A DNA stretch of 64,000 nucleotides from Roseateles hydrophilus. GTDB lineage: Bacteria > Pseudomonadota > Gammaproteobacteria > Burkholderiales > Burkholderiaceae_C. Below, piece after piece: positions 7,455-16,218 of the stretch (positions are counted from its first letter, which is position 1; each line of letters opens with the position of its first letter). The notes under the pieces are model-generated. The model was not told where the DNA came from. It ran no database searches and worked only from the letters and a program-made list of their open reading frames with translations. The translations under genes and the position numbers were made by a program. The DNA lies in assembly GCF_026712245.1 (NCBI RefSeq), contig NZ_JAPPUY010000002.1:620001-684000 (forward strand), in the 5' to 3' direction.

Positions 7455-8687
7455 TCAGCGGGCGCCGTCCATCAGCGCCGTCAGCACGGGGGCGTCCAGC
7501 ACCTGGTTGCGGCTGCGGTCCAGCAGGCCGCCGGTGTCCCAATAGAAGGGCACCAGGCCTGCTGCCCGCGCGCGTTGCGTGACGGCCTTGCAATAGGCAG
7601 CGCGGCTCTTCCGATGCAGGGCCAGCGCGTCGCCGGTGAGCGTGTTGCTGCGGTCCAGCGCGCCGTACTCGCCGACGATGACCGGGATGCCCCGGTCGAT
7701 GAAGCGGGCCTTCATCAAGCCCATCATGGTGTCCAGCGTGGCTTCCTCGCCCCAGGTGGGGTTGTGGGCGGTGTCGGTGGCGGAGTGGTTGCCCTGGCCC
7801 CAGTAATAGAACTGGTTGCCCCAGCTCTCGTCCTTGGTCATGCCGGTGAAGTTCCACGGCGTGTAGTAGTGGATCTCGGCCATCAGCCGACCGGCCACGG
7901 TGTCGGTGGGCCAGCCGGTCATCAGCTGGCTCGTCAACTCCACATCGGTGGACGGGCCCTGCACGACCAGCGTGCGCCAGGCATTGCGCCCGCCGGTGGC
8001 GCGCACGGCGTCAATGAAGGTCTGGTGGTAGCTCATCAGCACCGCCATCTGCGCGGCGGTCTTGACGTTGGGCTCGTTGGCGCTGGCGAAGAGCAGCCGG
8101 CCGTCGAAGTCGCGCAGCGTCGTGGCGATCTGCTGCCAGAAGGCCCGCTGCCGGTGGTTGACCGCCACCTGCTGCTCGGGCGTGACGTTCTCCTCCAGCC
8201 AGCCGCCGTCCCAGTGGATGTTGAGCACCACATGCAGGTCGGCGTCCAGACAGTACTGCACCACCTCCCGCACGCGGGCCAGCCAGGCGGCCTCGATGCG
8301 GGCGCTGCCGGCGTCGGCGTACTGGTTCCACGAGACGGGCAGGCGCACGGCGTTGAAGCCCGAGGCTTTGGCGAACTGCACGAACTCGCGCGTGATGCGC
8401 GGGTTGCCCCAGTAGGTCTCGGTCTTGCCGCCAACGGCCTCCAGCGTGTTGCCGATGTTCAGCCCGATGCGCAGCTTCTGCGCGATCTGCTGGGCGTTGT
8501 CGGCCATGCCGGTGGCATCGGCGGCCTTGGGGCTGGTGTTGTAGTCGGGGTAGGGCGAGGCGGCGGTCGGTGGCGGTGCCGGCGCGACGGCGGCCGGGGT
8601 GCTGGCCGAGGCCCCGCCACCGCCGCCACCGCCGCCGCAGCCGGCCAGCCCCGCCAGCAGGCTCAGGGCGGCGTCGCGGCGCCTCAT
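7455..8687 (-). CDS. GH5 endo-beta-1,4-glucanase lipoprotein
   Basis: This is a 410-residue lipoprotein glucanase. RRRD near the start and a lipobox LAGC with Cys17 indicate export (possibly by Tat) and lipidation. A Gly run and a Pro/Ala linker reach residue 46. With Gly after Cys it should reach the outer membrane. The barrel carries GLNIGNTLEAVGG, LNIHWDGGW, Glu205 in ASANEPN (acid/base) and Glu340 in IVGEYGA (nucleophile). It is more divergent than the two other GH5 proteins in this array. Its ATG overlaps the stop of the GH39 gene (ATGA). Surface-bound endo-xyloglucanase cutting polymer into importable oligosaccharides is the likely role. Confidence 0.89.
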   Translation of the reverse strand: MRRRDAALSLLAGLAGCGGGGGGGGASASTPAAVAPAPPPTAASPYPDYNTSPKAADATGMADNAQQIAQKLRIGLNIGNTLEAVGGKTETYWGNPRITREFVQFAKASGFNAVRLPVSWNQYADAGSARIEAAWLARVREVVQYCLDADLHVVLNIHWDGGWLEENVTPEQQVAVNHRQRAFWQQIATTLRDFDGRLLFASANEPNVKTAAQMAVLMSYHQTFIDAVRATGGRNAWRTLVVQGPSTDVELTSQLMTGWPTDTVAGRLMAEIHYYTPWNFTGMTKDESWGNQFYYWGQGNHSATDTAHNPTWGEEATLDTMMGLMKARFIDRGIPVIVGEYGALDRSNTLTGDALALHRKSRAAYCKAVTQRARAAGLVPFYWDTGGLLDRSRNQVLDAPVLTALMDGAR

Positions 8688-10258
8688 GCGCCCAGCCTCT
8701 GCAGGCCCAGCAGCACGACGTCGTGGCTGCGCAGCTTCAGCGTGACGGTGGCCGTGCCCCGGGTGCCCACGCGCAGTTCGCGCCGGGCCTCCGGCTGGTC
8801 CGTGGTCAGGCCCTGCAGCGTGGCGAGCTGGCGGGCATCCAGGTTCTTGGGCGAGCCCATCTTCAGGTAGGCCGTGTGCGCATCGTTGACCTCGTAGCCC
8901 ACGCGGTGCTGCGTGAGCCGGTAGCGGCCGGGCGCCAGGCCCCGCAGGTCGACCGTGGCGGTGCCCACGGGGCGCGAGGGCTGGGGCTTGCCGAAGAAGC
9001 TGCGGTTGCTGACCGTCTGGCCGGGGTCGCGCCAGTCCCAGACGATGGCCTGCAGCTGCTGCCCGTCGGTGGCGGCCCAGGTGTGCGCGTCACGCGTGGG
9101 CACCTCGCGGCCGTTCAGCGCAGCCAGCTGGGCGAGGTATTTGTAGGTGAACCACACCGGCTTGCGGATGCCTTCGCGGGTCATCATGCCGAAGCCGCCG
9201 TGGAAGGGCGCGTCCGGCGGGCCGGGTTCCTCGAACAGGTCGCTGTAGACCCAGTAGCTCATGTGCTGGGCCAGGCCTTGCGTCTGCTTGAGCTTGGTCA
9301 GCACATAGGGCGCGCTCATGTAGCTGTCGTGCACCAGGTCGCGCGGGTTGTAGCTGGTGCTCCATTCGGTGAAGAACAGCGGCAGCCCCGGCAGGTGCGA
9401 GGCCTCGATCTGCTGGCGCACGCGCCGCACGTCGCCCACGATGGCATCGGGGTTCTTGGACAGCACACGGTCTTCCTTGCCGTACTCGTCCAGGAAGCCT
9501 TCATCCACGCCGTAGGTGTGCGTGGTGATGAAGTCCACCGGCGTGCCGGTCGCCTTGGCGTGCGCCAGGAACTCCGGCACCCAGGCCGCGCCAGCGGTGG
9601 ACGGGCCGCCCACGCGCAGCTGGGCATCGATGGCCTTGATGGCCTTGGCGGTGCGGGTGTAGAGGTCGAAGTAGGCCTGTTGATCGGCCTTCTCCCAGAA
9701 GCCGTCGAGGTTGGGCTCGTTCCAGACCTCGAAGTACCAGCTGCGCACCTCCTGCTCGCCGTAGCGCTTGAGCAGGTGGCGCGTGAAGGCGTCGATCAGC
9801 GCGACCCAGCCCTTGGGCTCGGGGTGGGAGGTGTTGCCGGCCCAGTAGAAGATCTTCAGGTCCGAGGTCTTCAGCGCCAGCGGCGTGAAGCCCAGCTCGA
9901 TGAAGGGCTTGATGCGCCGCGCGAGCATCGCGTCGTAGAGCTTGTCGATGTTCGTGAAGTCGAACACCAGCTGGCCCGCGGCGTCGCGCGTCACCGTCTT
10001 GAAGACGTCGTGGAAGATGGCGTGGAAGCGCAGGTAGCGAAAGCCCAGCTCGTCCACCGCCGTCTTCAGCTGCGCCAGCGAGTCCTCGCGGAACAGCGTG
10101 CCGGGGTAGTCGGCACCGACGCAGTGGTCGAAGAAGCGGTCCAGCGGCTGGCTGGCGGTCGCCAGGTCCAGCACGATGTGGCGCCGCGGGGGCGCAGCCT
10201 GGGCCGCCAGCGGCAGGGCGGCGGCGGCGGCGATCACTTGGCGGCGGGAAGGCGTCAT
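8684..10258 (-). CDS. GH39-family glycosidase (beta-xylosidase-like)
   Basis: This is a 524-residue exported enzyme. MTPSRRQVIAAAAALP is a Tat-like leader ending near AQA at 19-21. The (beta/alpha)8 barrel has the GH39 acid/base in EVWNEPNLDGFW (Glu181) and the nucleophile in FFTEWS (Glu298). A C-terminal beta-sandwich from about residue 430 completes the GH39 layout. Family members are mostly beta-xylosidases; some act on other plant glycans. ATG 10258 overlaps the GH43 stop by four bases, so it is preferred to the long in-frame extension upstream, which lies within the GH43 gene. Together with GH43 it probably removes pentosyl decorations. Substrate is inferred from context. Confidence 0.87.
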   Translation of the reverse strand: MTPSRRQVIAAAAALPLAAQAAPPRRHIVLDLATASQPLDRFFDHCVGADYPGTLFREDSLAQLKTAVDELGFRYLRFHAIFHDVFKTVTRDAAGQLVFDFTNIDKLYDAMLARRIKPFIELGFTPLALKTSDLKIFYWAGNTSHPEPKGWVALIDAFTRHLLKRYGEQEVRSWYFEVWNEPNLDGFWEKADQQAYFDLYTRTAKAIKAIDAQLRVGGPSTAGAAWVPEFLAHAKATGTPVDFITTHTYGVDEGFLDEYGKEDRVLSKNPDAIVGDVRRVRQQIEASHLPGLPLFFTEWSTSYNPRDLVHDSYMSAPYVLTKLKQTQGLAQHMSYWVYSDLFEEPGPPDAPFHGGFGMMTREGIRKPVWFTYKYLAQLAALNGREVPTRDAHTWAATDGQQLQAIVWDWRDPGQTVSNRSFFGKPQPSRPVGTATVDLRGLAPGRYRLTQHRVGYEVNDAHTAYLKMGSPKNLDARQLATLQGLTTDQPEARRELRVGTRGTATVTLKLRSHDVVLLGLQRLGA

Positions 10259-11853
10259 GCGGCGAGTCCTCGGTAGCTGAAGTTGCGGGCGCGCACCTCG
10301 CCAGCCCCGGCGCTGAACAGCGCAGGCCGCAGGCTGACGAAGCCGCCGAACACGTTGTGATGCAGGCCGGAGACCTCCATCTGCCAGGGGTGCTGAGTCC
10401 AGGTGCCGCCGCCGTCGTGGCTGACGTGCCAGGTGACGATGTGCTCGCGGTTGACGAGGCGGATGCGCACGCGGCGCGTGCCCGTCGTGGCGGGGAGCGG
10501 CTCGCGCATCCATGCGTGTTCCTGGCCGTAGCCATAGGTCAGCATTTGCGTGGCGCTGAAGCCCAGGCCGACATGGCCGCGTTCCTCGTAGAACAGTGCC
10601 AGGCCGCCGTGGCCGTCGCCGGTGATCTCCAGGTCCACCGTGACCTCGTAGCTGCGGTCGCCGCAGGCGCAGGTCAGCGGCGAGCTGTCCGGCAGCGCGC
10701 GGCCCTTGCCGCGGATGACCAGGGACTTGTTCTCGAAGCGCAGGCGCCGGGCTTCGTCTGGCCCCGGTGCATGGAAGGCCCATTGCAGGCCGAGCCTGCC
10801 CGAGGAGAAGTCATCAGACAGTGCAAAACCTGCCGGGCTCGGCTGGCCGCCGCGCGGCTTGGGCAGTGGCCGGTCCAGCGTGCCGCCCTTGGCGCGCAGC
10901 CAGCCGTCGGCGGTCCATTCGACCGGCTCCAGCAGCGCCTGGCGGCCCAGCGTGCGAAAGCCGTTTTCGTAGCCGTGATAGACCATCCACCAGTCCCCCG
11001 CCGGTCCTTCGACGACGGTGGCGTGGCCGCGCGACCACCAGGGCTCGTCGATGCTCGTCGTGCGCACGATGGGGTTGTTGGGTGCGTCCTCCCACGGCCC
11101 ATGCACGGAGCGTGAGCGCGCGACCGTGACCATGTGGCTGGTGGGCGGCCCGGCGGTGCCGCCGACGGCGCTGATCAGGTAGAACCACGCGCCGCGCCGG
11201 AACAGCTTGGGGCCCTCGGGCGCGAACATCTCGACCACCCAGTCCTTGGGGTACTGCCAGGGCGTCCAGGCGTTGTCCTGCAGCGGGCCGTCGGTGGCGA
11301 GGCCGTCGTCGCTCAGCCGCACGCGGCGGCCGCCGTTGACGAAGAGGTAGCGCCGGCCGTCCTCGCCCACCACGTGGCCGGGGTCGATGCAGCCGGGGAT
11401 CTTCAGGTCGATGGGCGCGCTCCACGGGCCACGGATGTTGTCCGCATGGATGACGTAGATGCCGGTGCCGGCGTCCTGCAGCACCGGGATGTAGAGGTAG
11501 TAGCGGCCGGCGTGCTTGATGAGGTCCATCGCCCAGACCGTACCGATGGGCTGGTGCAAGGCGGCGGTGATGGGCGTCCAGTTCACCAGGTCCTGCGAGT
11601 GCCAGATGACGGCACCCGGGTAGGACTGGAAGGACGAGAAGGTCATGTAGTAGTCGGCCCCGTCCTTCAGGATGGTGGGGTCGGCATGGTCACCGGCGAC
11701 GATGGGGTTGAGGTAGGTCCCGTTGCCGAGGTCGGCCGTGCGCTGGCCCTCGATGCCCGCCCCTGAGCGTGGCGCGGCGAGCGCCGGTGCGGCCGCGGGC
11801 AGCGCCGCGCCGGCCAGCGCCGCCTGCATGGCCCTGCGTCGGGAGAGTGTCAT
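10255..11853 (-). CDS. GH43-family beta-xylosidase/alpha-L-arabinofuranosidase
   Basis: This is a 532-residue exported enzyme with a Tat-like leader (TLSRRRAMQAALAG) cleaved near residue 27. The five-bladed propeller has the three acidic residues expected for GH43: Asp in AGDHADPTIL, Asp in GCIDPGHVV and Glu in APEGPKL. A second domain from about residue 340 (DDFSSGRLGLQW onward) matches the concanavalin-like beta-sandwich found behind many GH43 catalytic domains. The enzyme would remove terminal xylose or arabinose in the periplasm. It is translationally coupled on both sides (ATGA overlaps with the GPH permease upstream and GH39 downstream). Arabinofuranosidase and xylosidase activities cannot be separated by sequence inspection. 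Confidence 0.88.
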   Translation of the reverse strand: MTLSRRRAMQAALAGAALPAAAPALAAPRSGAGIEGQRTADLGNGTYLNPIVAGDHADPTILKDGADYYMTFSSFQSYPGAVIWHSQDLVNWTPITAALHQPIGTVWAMDLIKHAGRYYLYIPVLQDAGTGIYVIHADNIRGPWSAPIDLKIPGCIDPGHVVGEDGRRYLFVNGGRRVRLSDDGLATDGPLQDNAWTPWQYPKDWVVEMFAPEGPKLFRRGAWFYLISAVGGTAGPPTSHMVTVARSRSVHGPWEDAPNNPIVRTTSIDEPWWSRGHATVVEGPAGDWWMVYHGYENGFRTLGRQALLEPVEWTADGWLRAKGGTLDRPLPKPRGGQPSPAGFALSDDFSSGRLGLQWAFHAPGPDEARRLRFENKSLVIRGKGRALPDSSPLTCACGDRSYEVTVDLEITGDGHGGLALFYEERGHVGLGFSATQMLTYGYGQEHAWMREPLPATTGTRRVRIRLVNREHIVTWHVSHDGGGTWTQHPWQMEVSGLHHNVFGGFVSLRPALFSAGAGEVRARNFSYRGLAA

Positions 11854-13292
11854 ACCGTGCCCCGCTTGGCTTCGAGCTGCGTGCGGATGTCCTGCATGCG
11901 GGCCTCGGTCAACGGGAAGCGCAGGATGGCGGCCAATGCGATGAGCAGCCCGACCACCGGGATGGCCGACAGCAGGAAGCGGATCCAGAAGATGGCCTCG
12001 GGCGATTGCGCGCCTTCCTTGGTCGCGTCGAAGCCGGTGAACTGCAGGATCCAGCCCGACGCACCCACGCCGAGCGCGATGCCGACCTTGGAGATCCACG
12101 ACTGGCAGGCCGAGAAAGAGCCTTCGCGGCGCTGGCCGGTCTGCAACTCGTCGTAGTCCACCACGTCGCCGATGGTGGCGCCGTACAGCGTCCAGAAGCC
12201 GGCGCCGGTGAAGGCGACGAAGCCGCAGGCGAAGAGCTGCAGGTAAGGGCGCTCCGGGTCGTACAGCCACCAGTCGCCGATGAAGGCGCCGATGGCCATC
12301 AGCAGCACCGTCACCAGCCCCGTGCGCTTGCCCCACTGGCGCGCGATCCATGTGAAGAACGGAATGCCCGCGAAGCCGAAGGCCATGCCGGCCAGACCCA
12401 TGGCGGTGTTCCATTGCGTGGCCAGCTTCACATCGCCCTTGCAGACGTAGTAGACGGTGGCGTAGTAGCCGAGCGCGCCGACCATGGCCGTGCCCAGGCC
12501 ATAGGCCAGCGACAGCGCCAGCACGTTGCGGAAGGGCTTGCAGCGCAGCGTGCGCCACAGCGTGTCCTTGAACGGGATGTGGGTCTGCGTGTGCGACACC
12601 AGCTTTTCGTAGTAGCGCTCGCGCACCAGCAGGAAGATGGCGATGGACGCCGCCACCATGATGGCGCCGAGGATGGCGCAGTAGGTCTGTGCGCCGCGCA
12701 GGATGTCGGGCTTGCCGGTCTCGGCGTCGTTGAAGAAGGCCAGCGTCGTGAACTGCGCGGCGAAGAACATCGCCAGCTCCGGCCCCTTCTGGATGGCGTT
12801 GCGGATGGCCATCACGGTGGTGCGCTCGTGATAGTCCGGCGTCATCTCCGAGCCCAGGCTCACCCAGGGCATGTTGAAGCAGGCCATCACCGGCACGTAG
12901 ATCAGCATGCTGACCAGCATGAAGATGAAGTACTGCGTCTGGGTCCAGTCCTTGCCCACGGCGAACATCAGCGGCAGGCCGATGCCGGCGAGCACGCCGC
13001 CGACGAGGATGAAGGGTCGGCGGCGGCCGTAGCGCGTGCGGGTGTTGTCGGACAGCCAGCCGAAGATGGCGTCGCTGGCGGCGTCGATGAACACCTTGAT
13101 CATCTGCACCGTGGAGATGAGGCCCGGCGCCACGCCGAGGAAGATGTTGAAGACGTGGAAGGCCAGCGCCGGGTAGAGCCAGTGCCCCCACATGTCGAGG
13201 ATGGACCCGAGGCCGAAGCCGATCTTCTGCTTCATCGGCAGGCGGCCGGCGCTCGGCACGGCCTGGGACATGTGGAGGGTGCTGGCGTTCAC
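11850..13292 (-). CDS. GPH-family sugar:cation symporter (MFS)
   Basis: This is a 480-residue inner-membrane permease of the glycoside-pentoside-hexuronide group, with about twelve hydrophobic segments. The signature region FIDAASDAIFGWLSDNTRTRYGRRRPFIL and the later block TLYGATIGDVVDYDE are typical of MelB/XynB-like transporters. The GTG at 13292 is chosen because it overlaps the GH1 stop (GTGA) and keeps the N-terminus short; an ATG at 13271 has no better ribosome site. It sits between glycosidase genes in one unbroken operon and so probably imports short xyloglucan- or cello-oligosaccharides for the cytoplasmic GH1 and GH31 enzymes. The exact substrate is inferred. Confidence 0.88.
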   Translation of the reverse strand: MNASTLHMSQAVPSAGRLPMKQKIGFGLGSILDMWGHWLYPALAFHVFNIFLGVAPGLISTVQMIKVFIDAASDAIFGWLSDNTRTRYGRRRPFILVGGVLAGIGLPLMFAVGKDWTQTQYFIFMLVSMLIYVPVMACFNMPWVSLGSEMTPDYHERTTVMAIRNAIQKGPELAMFFAAQFTTLAFFNDAETGKPDILRGAQTYCAILGAIMVAASIAIFLLVRERYYEKLVSHTQTHIPFKDTLWRTLRCKPFRNVLALSLAYGLGTAMVGALGYYATVYYVCKGDVKLATQWNTAMGLAGMAFGFAGIPFFTWIARQWGKRTGLVTVLLMAIGAFIGDWWLYDPERPYLQLFACGFVAFTGAGFWTLYGATIGDVVDYDELQTGQRREGSFSACQSWISKVGIALGVGASGWILQFTGFDATKEGAQSPEAIFWIRFLLSAIPVVGLLIALAAILRFPLTEARMQDIRTQLEAKRGTV

Positions 13293-14746
13293 AGGATTCT
13301 TCGCTCTTTGATGATGTCGGCGTAATAGCGGGCAGACAGCTTGGGCGTGCGCACCTGCGTCTTGAAGTCGCAGTGCACGATGCCGAAGCGGCGCTGGTAG
13401 CCGTCTTCCCACTCGTAGTTGTCGATGAAGGACCACAGGAAGTAGCCCTTCAGCGGCACACCGGCGGCAATGGCCCGGTGTGCCTCGCGCAGGTGGCTGC
13501 GCACGTAGTCGCGGCGGTGCAGGTCGGTCACCTCGCCGTTCACCACCGGTTCGTCGTCGTAGCCGCAGCCGTTCTCGGTGATGTAGAGGGCCTGGTGGCC
13601 GTACACCTCGTGGCAGAAGCGGGTGCTCCAGTAGATGGACTGGGGCACCAGGCGCAGCCAGGTGCTGTCGGCGCGCGGGTAGTTGACCGGGTGGGTGAGG
13701 GCCTCGGGGCCGGCCTTGCCGGCGCGCACGAAGGTGCCGCTGTAGATGTTCAGGCCCAGGAAGTCGGTGGGCAGGCTGATGAGGTCGAAGTCACCGGGCT
13801 TCACGTCCGGCGCGTCGGCGCCCACGCGCTTCAGGAAGCTCTCGGGGTACTTGCCCGCCTGCATGGCGCCGAGGATCTGCGCGTTGCGGTCGGTGAACCA
13901 GGCCTTGGCGGCGGCGATGTCGGCCGGCTTCTCCGTGACGGGCACGGCAACGCTGCAGTTGTCGGTCAGGCCCACGATGGCACCCGGGCCGCCGTGCTGG
14001 CGCACCGCGCGCACGCCATGCCCGTGGCACAGCAGTGCGTGGTGGTAGGTCTGGTTGACCGTCTTGGCGCTCTCGACGCGGCCCGGCGCCTTGGAGCCGG
14101 TGCCGTAGCCGAGCAGCGTGAAGCAGAGGATTTCGTTCAGCGTGATCCAGTGCTTCACGTCCTGGGCGAAGGCCTTGACCACGGTGTCGGCGTACTGCGC
14201 GAAGGCGTCCACCGTGACGCGCGAGGTCCAGCCGCCGCGATCCTCCAGCGCCTGCGGCAGGTCCCAGTGGAACAGCGTCACCCACGGCGTGATGCCGTGC
14301 TTCTTCATGCTGGCGAAGAGGCGGCGGTAGAAGTCCAGCCCCTTGGGGTTCAGCGCGCCGTCGCCGTTGGGGTAGATGCGCGGCCAGGCGATGGACAGGC
14401 GGTAGGTCTTGATGCCGAGGGACGCCATCAGCGCGAAGTCCTCGTCGAAGCGGTGGTAGTGGTCGCAGGCCACGTCCAGCGTGTCGCCGTTGTGCACCTT
14501 GCCGGGGATGCGCGCGAAGCGGTCCCAGACCGACTCGCCCTTGCCGTCCACGAAGGCCGCGCCCTCGATCTGCGCCGACGCCGCCGCAACGCCGAAAACG
14601 AAATCGGCGGGGAAGGGGCTGTCATATGTCAGCGTTGTCGTGCCGGGCGCGACAGGGCGCTGCGGGGGGGCGGCCAGCGTGGCCGCGGGGGCCAGGGCTG
14701 CGGCGGCAAACAACTGGCGACGGCGCGGGGAGCGGAGCGAAGTCAT
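13289..14746 (-). CDS. Exported GH1 beta-glucosidase
   Basis: This is a 485-residue family 1 glycosidase that releases glucose (or galactose) from the non-reducing end of beta-linked oligosaccharides. The first 30 residues include PRRRQLFAAAALAP, a Tat-like leader, so the folded enzyme should go to the periplasm. The barrel carries Glu205 in ITLNEI (acid/base; the family usually has NEP, here NEI) and Glu391 in YITENG (nucleophile), with FLWSFIDNYEWEDGY near the C-terminus. GAGGAAA precedes ATG 14746. It is a near twin of the next upstream gene, which lacks the leader. A 6-bp hairpin (14772-14788) lies in the 92-base gap between the two. Confidence 0.92.
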   Translation of the reverse strand: MTSLRSPRRRQLFAAAALAPAATLAAPPQRPVAPGTTTLTYDSPFPADFVFGVAAASAQIEGAAFVDGKGESVWDRFARIPGKVHNGDTLDVACDHYHRFDEDFALMASLGIKTYRLSIAWPRIYPNGDGALNPKGLDFYRRLFASMKKHGITPWVTLFHWDLPQALEDRGGWTSRVTVDAFAQYADTVVKAFAQDVKHWITLNEILCFTLLGYGTGSKAPGRVESAKTVNQTYHHALLCHGHGVRAVRQHGGPGAIVGLTDNCSVAVPVTEKPADIAAAKAWFTDRNAQILGAMQAGKYPESFLKRVGADAPDVKPGDFDLISLPTDFLGLNIYSGTFVRAGKAGPEALTHPVNYPRADSTWLRLVPQSIYWSTRFCHEVYGHQALYITENGCGYDDEPVVNGEVTDLHRRDYVRSHLREAHRAIAAGVPLKGYFLWSFIDNYEWEDGYQRRFGIVHCDFKTQVRTPKLSARYYADIIKERRIL

Positions 14747-14838
14747 CGGGGTTTCCTCGTTAGGCCATAGAGCGGGCAACAGGCCCGCGGCGGCGCGAGG
14801 AATATAGGTGGCAGGGTTTCGCCCGGTTTCACGGCAGG

Positions 14839-16197
14839 TCAGACGATGCGGCGGGTCTCGATGACTTGCGCGTAGTAGCGGGCCGACAGCTTGGGCGTGC
14901 GCACCAGCGTCCCGTAGTCGCAGTGCACGATGCCGAAGCGGCGCTGGTAGCCGTCCTCCCACTCGTAGTTGTCGATGAAGCTCCACAGGAAGTAGCCCTT
15001 CAGCGGCACGCCGTCGGCGATGGCGCGGTGCGCCTCGCGCAGGTGGTTGCGCAGGAAGTCGCGGCGGTGCAGGTCCAGCACCTCGCCGTTCACGACCGGC
15101 TCGTCGTTGTAGCCGCAGCCGTTCTCGGTGATGTAGAGCGTCTGGTGGCCGTAGCACTCGGCCGCGAAGCGCGTGGCCCAGTAGATGCACTGCGGCGCAA
15201 TGTGCAGCCAGGGGCTGTCGGCACGCGGGTAGTTCGCCGGCAGGGGTACGGCTTCCCAGGCGGCGCCGCTGTTGCTGGCGCGCACGTAGGTGCCGGTGTA
15301 GATGTTCAGGCCCAGGTGGTCGGTGGGCAGGCTGATGAGCTCGAAGTCGCCGGGCAGCACGGTGGGCGCGTCGGCACCGACGCGGGCCAGGTAGTCCGCC
15401 GGGTAGCGGCCGGCATGCATGGCGCCCAGCACGTGGGCGTTCTTCTCCAGGAACCAGGCCTTGGCGGCGGCGATGTCGGCCGGCGTCTCGGTGACGGGGA
15501 TGCAGACGTCGCAGTTGTCGGTCAGGCCCACGACGGCGCCCGCGCCGCCGAACTCACGTACGGCCCTCACCCCATGGCCGTGGCACAGCAGCGCGTGGTG
15601 GAAGGTCTGGTTGACGACTTGGGCGCTCTCTTTGCGGCCCGGTGCCTTGGTGCCGTAGCCGTAGGCCAGCAGCGTGAAGCAGCGGATCTCGTTCATCGTG
15701 ATCCAGTGCGTCACCTCGCCGGCAAAGGCCTTGACGATGGTGTCGGCGTAGCGGGCGAAGGCGTCCACCGTGACGCGCGAGGTCCAGCCGCCGCGCTCTT
15801 CCAGCGCTTGCGGCAGGTCCCAGTGGAACATCGTGACCCAGGGTGTGATGCCGTGCTTCTTCATGCTGGCGAACAGCCGGTGATAGAAGTCCAGGCCGGC
15901 GGGGTTCAGTTCGCCGTCGCCGTTCGGGTAGATGCGCGGCCACGCGATGGACAGGCGGTAGTTCTTGACGCCCAGCGAGGCCATCAGCGCGAAGTCCTCG
16001 TCGAAGCGGTGGTAGTGGTCGCAGGCGACATCCAGCGTGTCGCCGCCGAGCACCTTGCCGGGCTCACGGCTGAAACGGTCCCAGATGGATTCGCCTTTGC
16101 CGTCGGTGAAGGCGGCGCCCTCGATCTGGGCGGACGCGGCGGCGACGCCGAACACGAAGTCGGCGGGGAAGGGGCTGGAGTAGGTCAGTGCGGTCAT
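14839..16197 (-). CDS. Cytoplasmic GH1 beta-glucosidase
   Basis: This is a 452-residue GH1 enzyme starting directly at the barrel (MTALTYSSPFPADFVFG), so it has no signal peptide and should act in the cytoplasm. Glu170 in ITMNEI and about Glu358 in YITENG are the catalytic pair. It shares most of its sequence with the exported copy downstream, clear evidence of tandem duplication followed by a change of compartment. In the cytoplasm it would alternate with the GH31 alpha-xylosidase: each time a xylose is removed from the non-reducing end, this enzyme can remove the bared glucose. No strong ribosome site is visible before ATG 16197. Confidence 0.92.
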   Translation of the reverse strand: MTALTYSSPFPADFVFGVAAASAQIEGAAFTDGKGESIWDRFSREPGKVLGGDTLDVACDHYHRFDEDFALMASLGVKNYRLSIAWPRIYPNGDGELNPAGLDFYHRLFASMKKHGITPWVTMFHWDLPQALEERGGWTSRVTVDAFARYADTIVKAFAGEVTHWITMNEIRCFTLLAYGYGTKAPGRKESAQVVNQTFHHALLCHGHGVRAVREFGGAGAVVGLTDNCDVCIPVTETPADIAAAKAWFLEKNAHVLGAMHAGRYPADYLARVGADAPTVLPGDFELISLPTDHLGLNIYTGTYVRASNSGAAWEAVPLPANYPRADSPWLHIAPQCIYWATRFAAECYGHQTLYITENGCGYNDEPVVNGEVLDLHRRDFLRNHLREAHRAIADGVPLKGYFLWSFIDNYEWEDGYQRRFGIVHCDYGTLVRTPKLSARYYAQVIETRRIV

Positions 16198-16218
16198 GGG
16201 GTCAGGGAGGAGGCGCCG

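Noticed and set aside
8611-8640. Repeated CCGCCACCG-type units as a slippage or phase-variable tract
   Set aside because: They encode the Gly linker after the lipobox Cys in whole codons; slippage would change linker length but not switch the gene off.
10259-10783. In-frame upstream extension of the GH39 gene
   Set aside because: Lies wholly inside the GH43 gene; the Tat-type leader and ATGA overlap at 10258 mark the true start.
11854-13191. In-frame upstream extension of the GH43 gene
   Set aside because: Shadow within the permease gene; the leader sequence begins at 11853.
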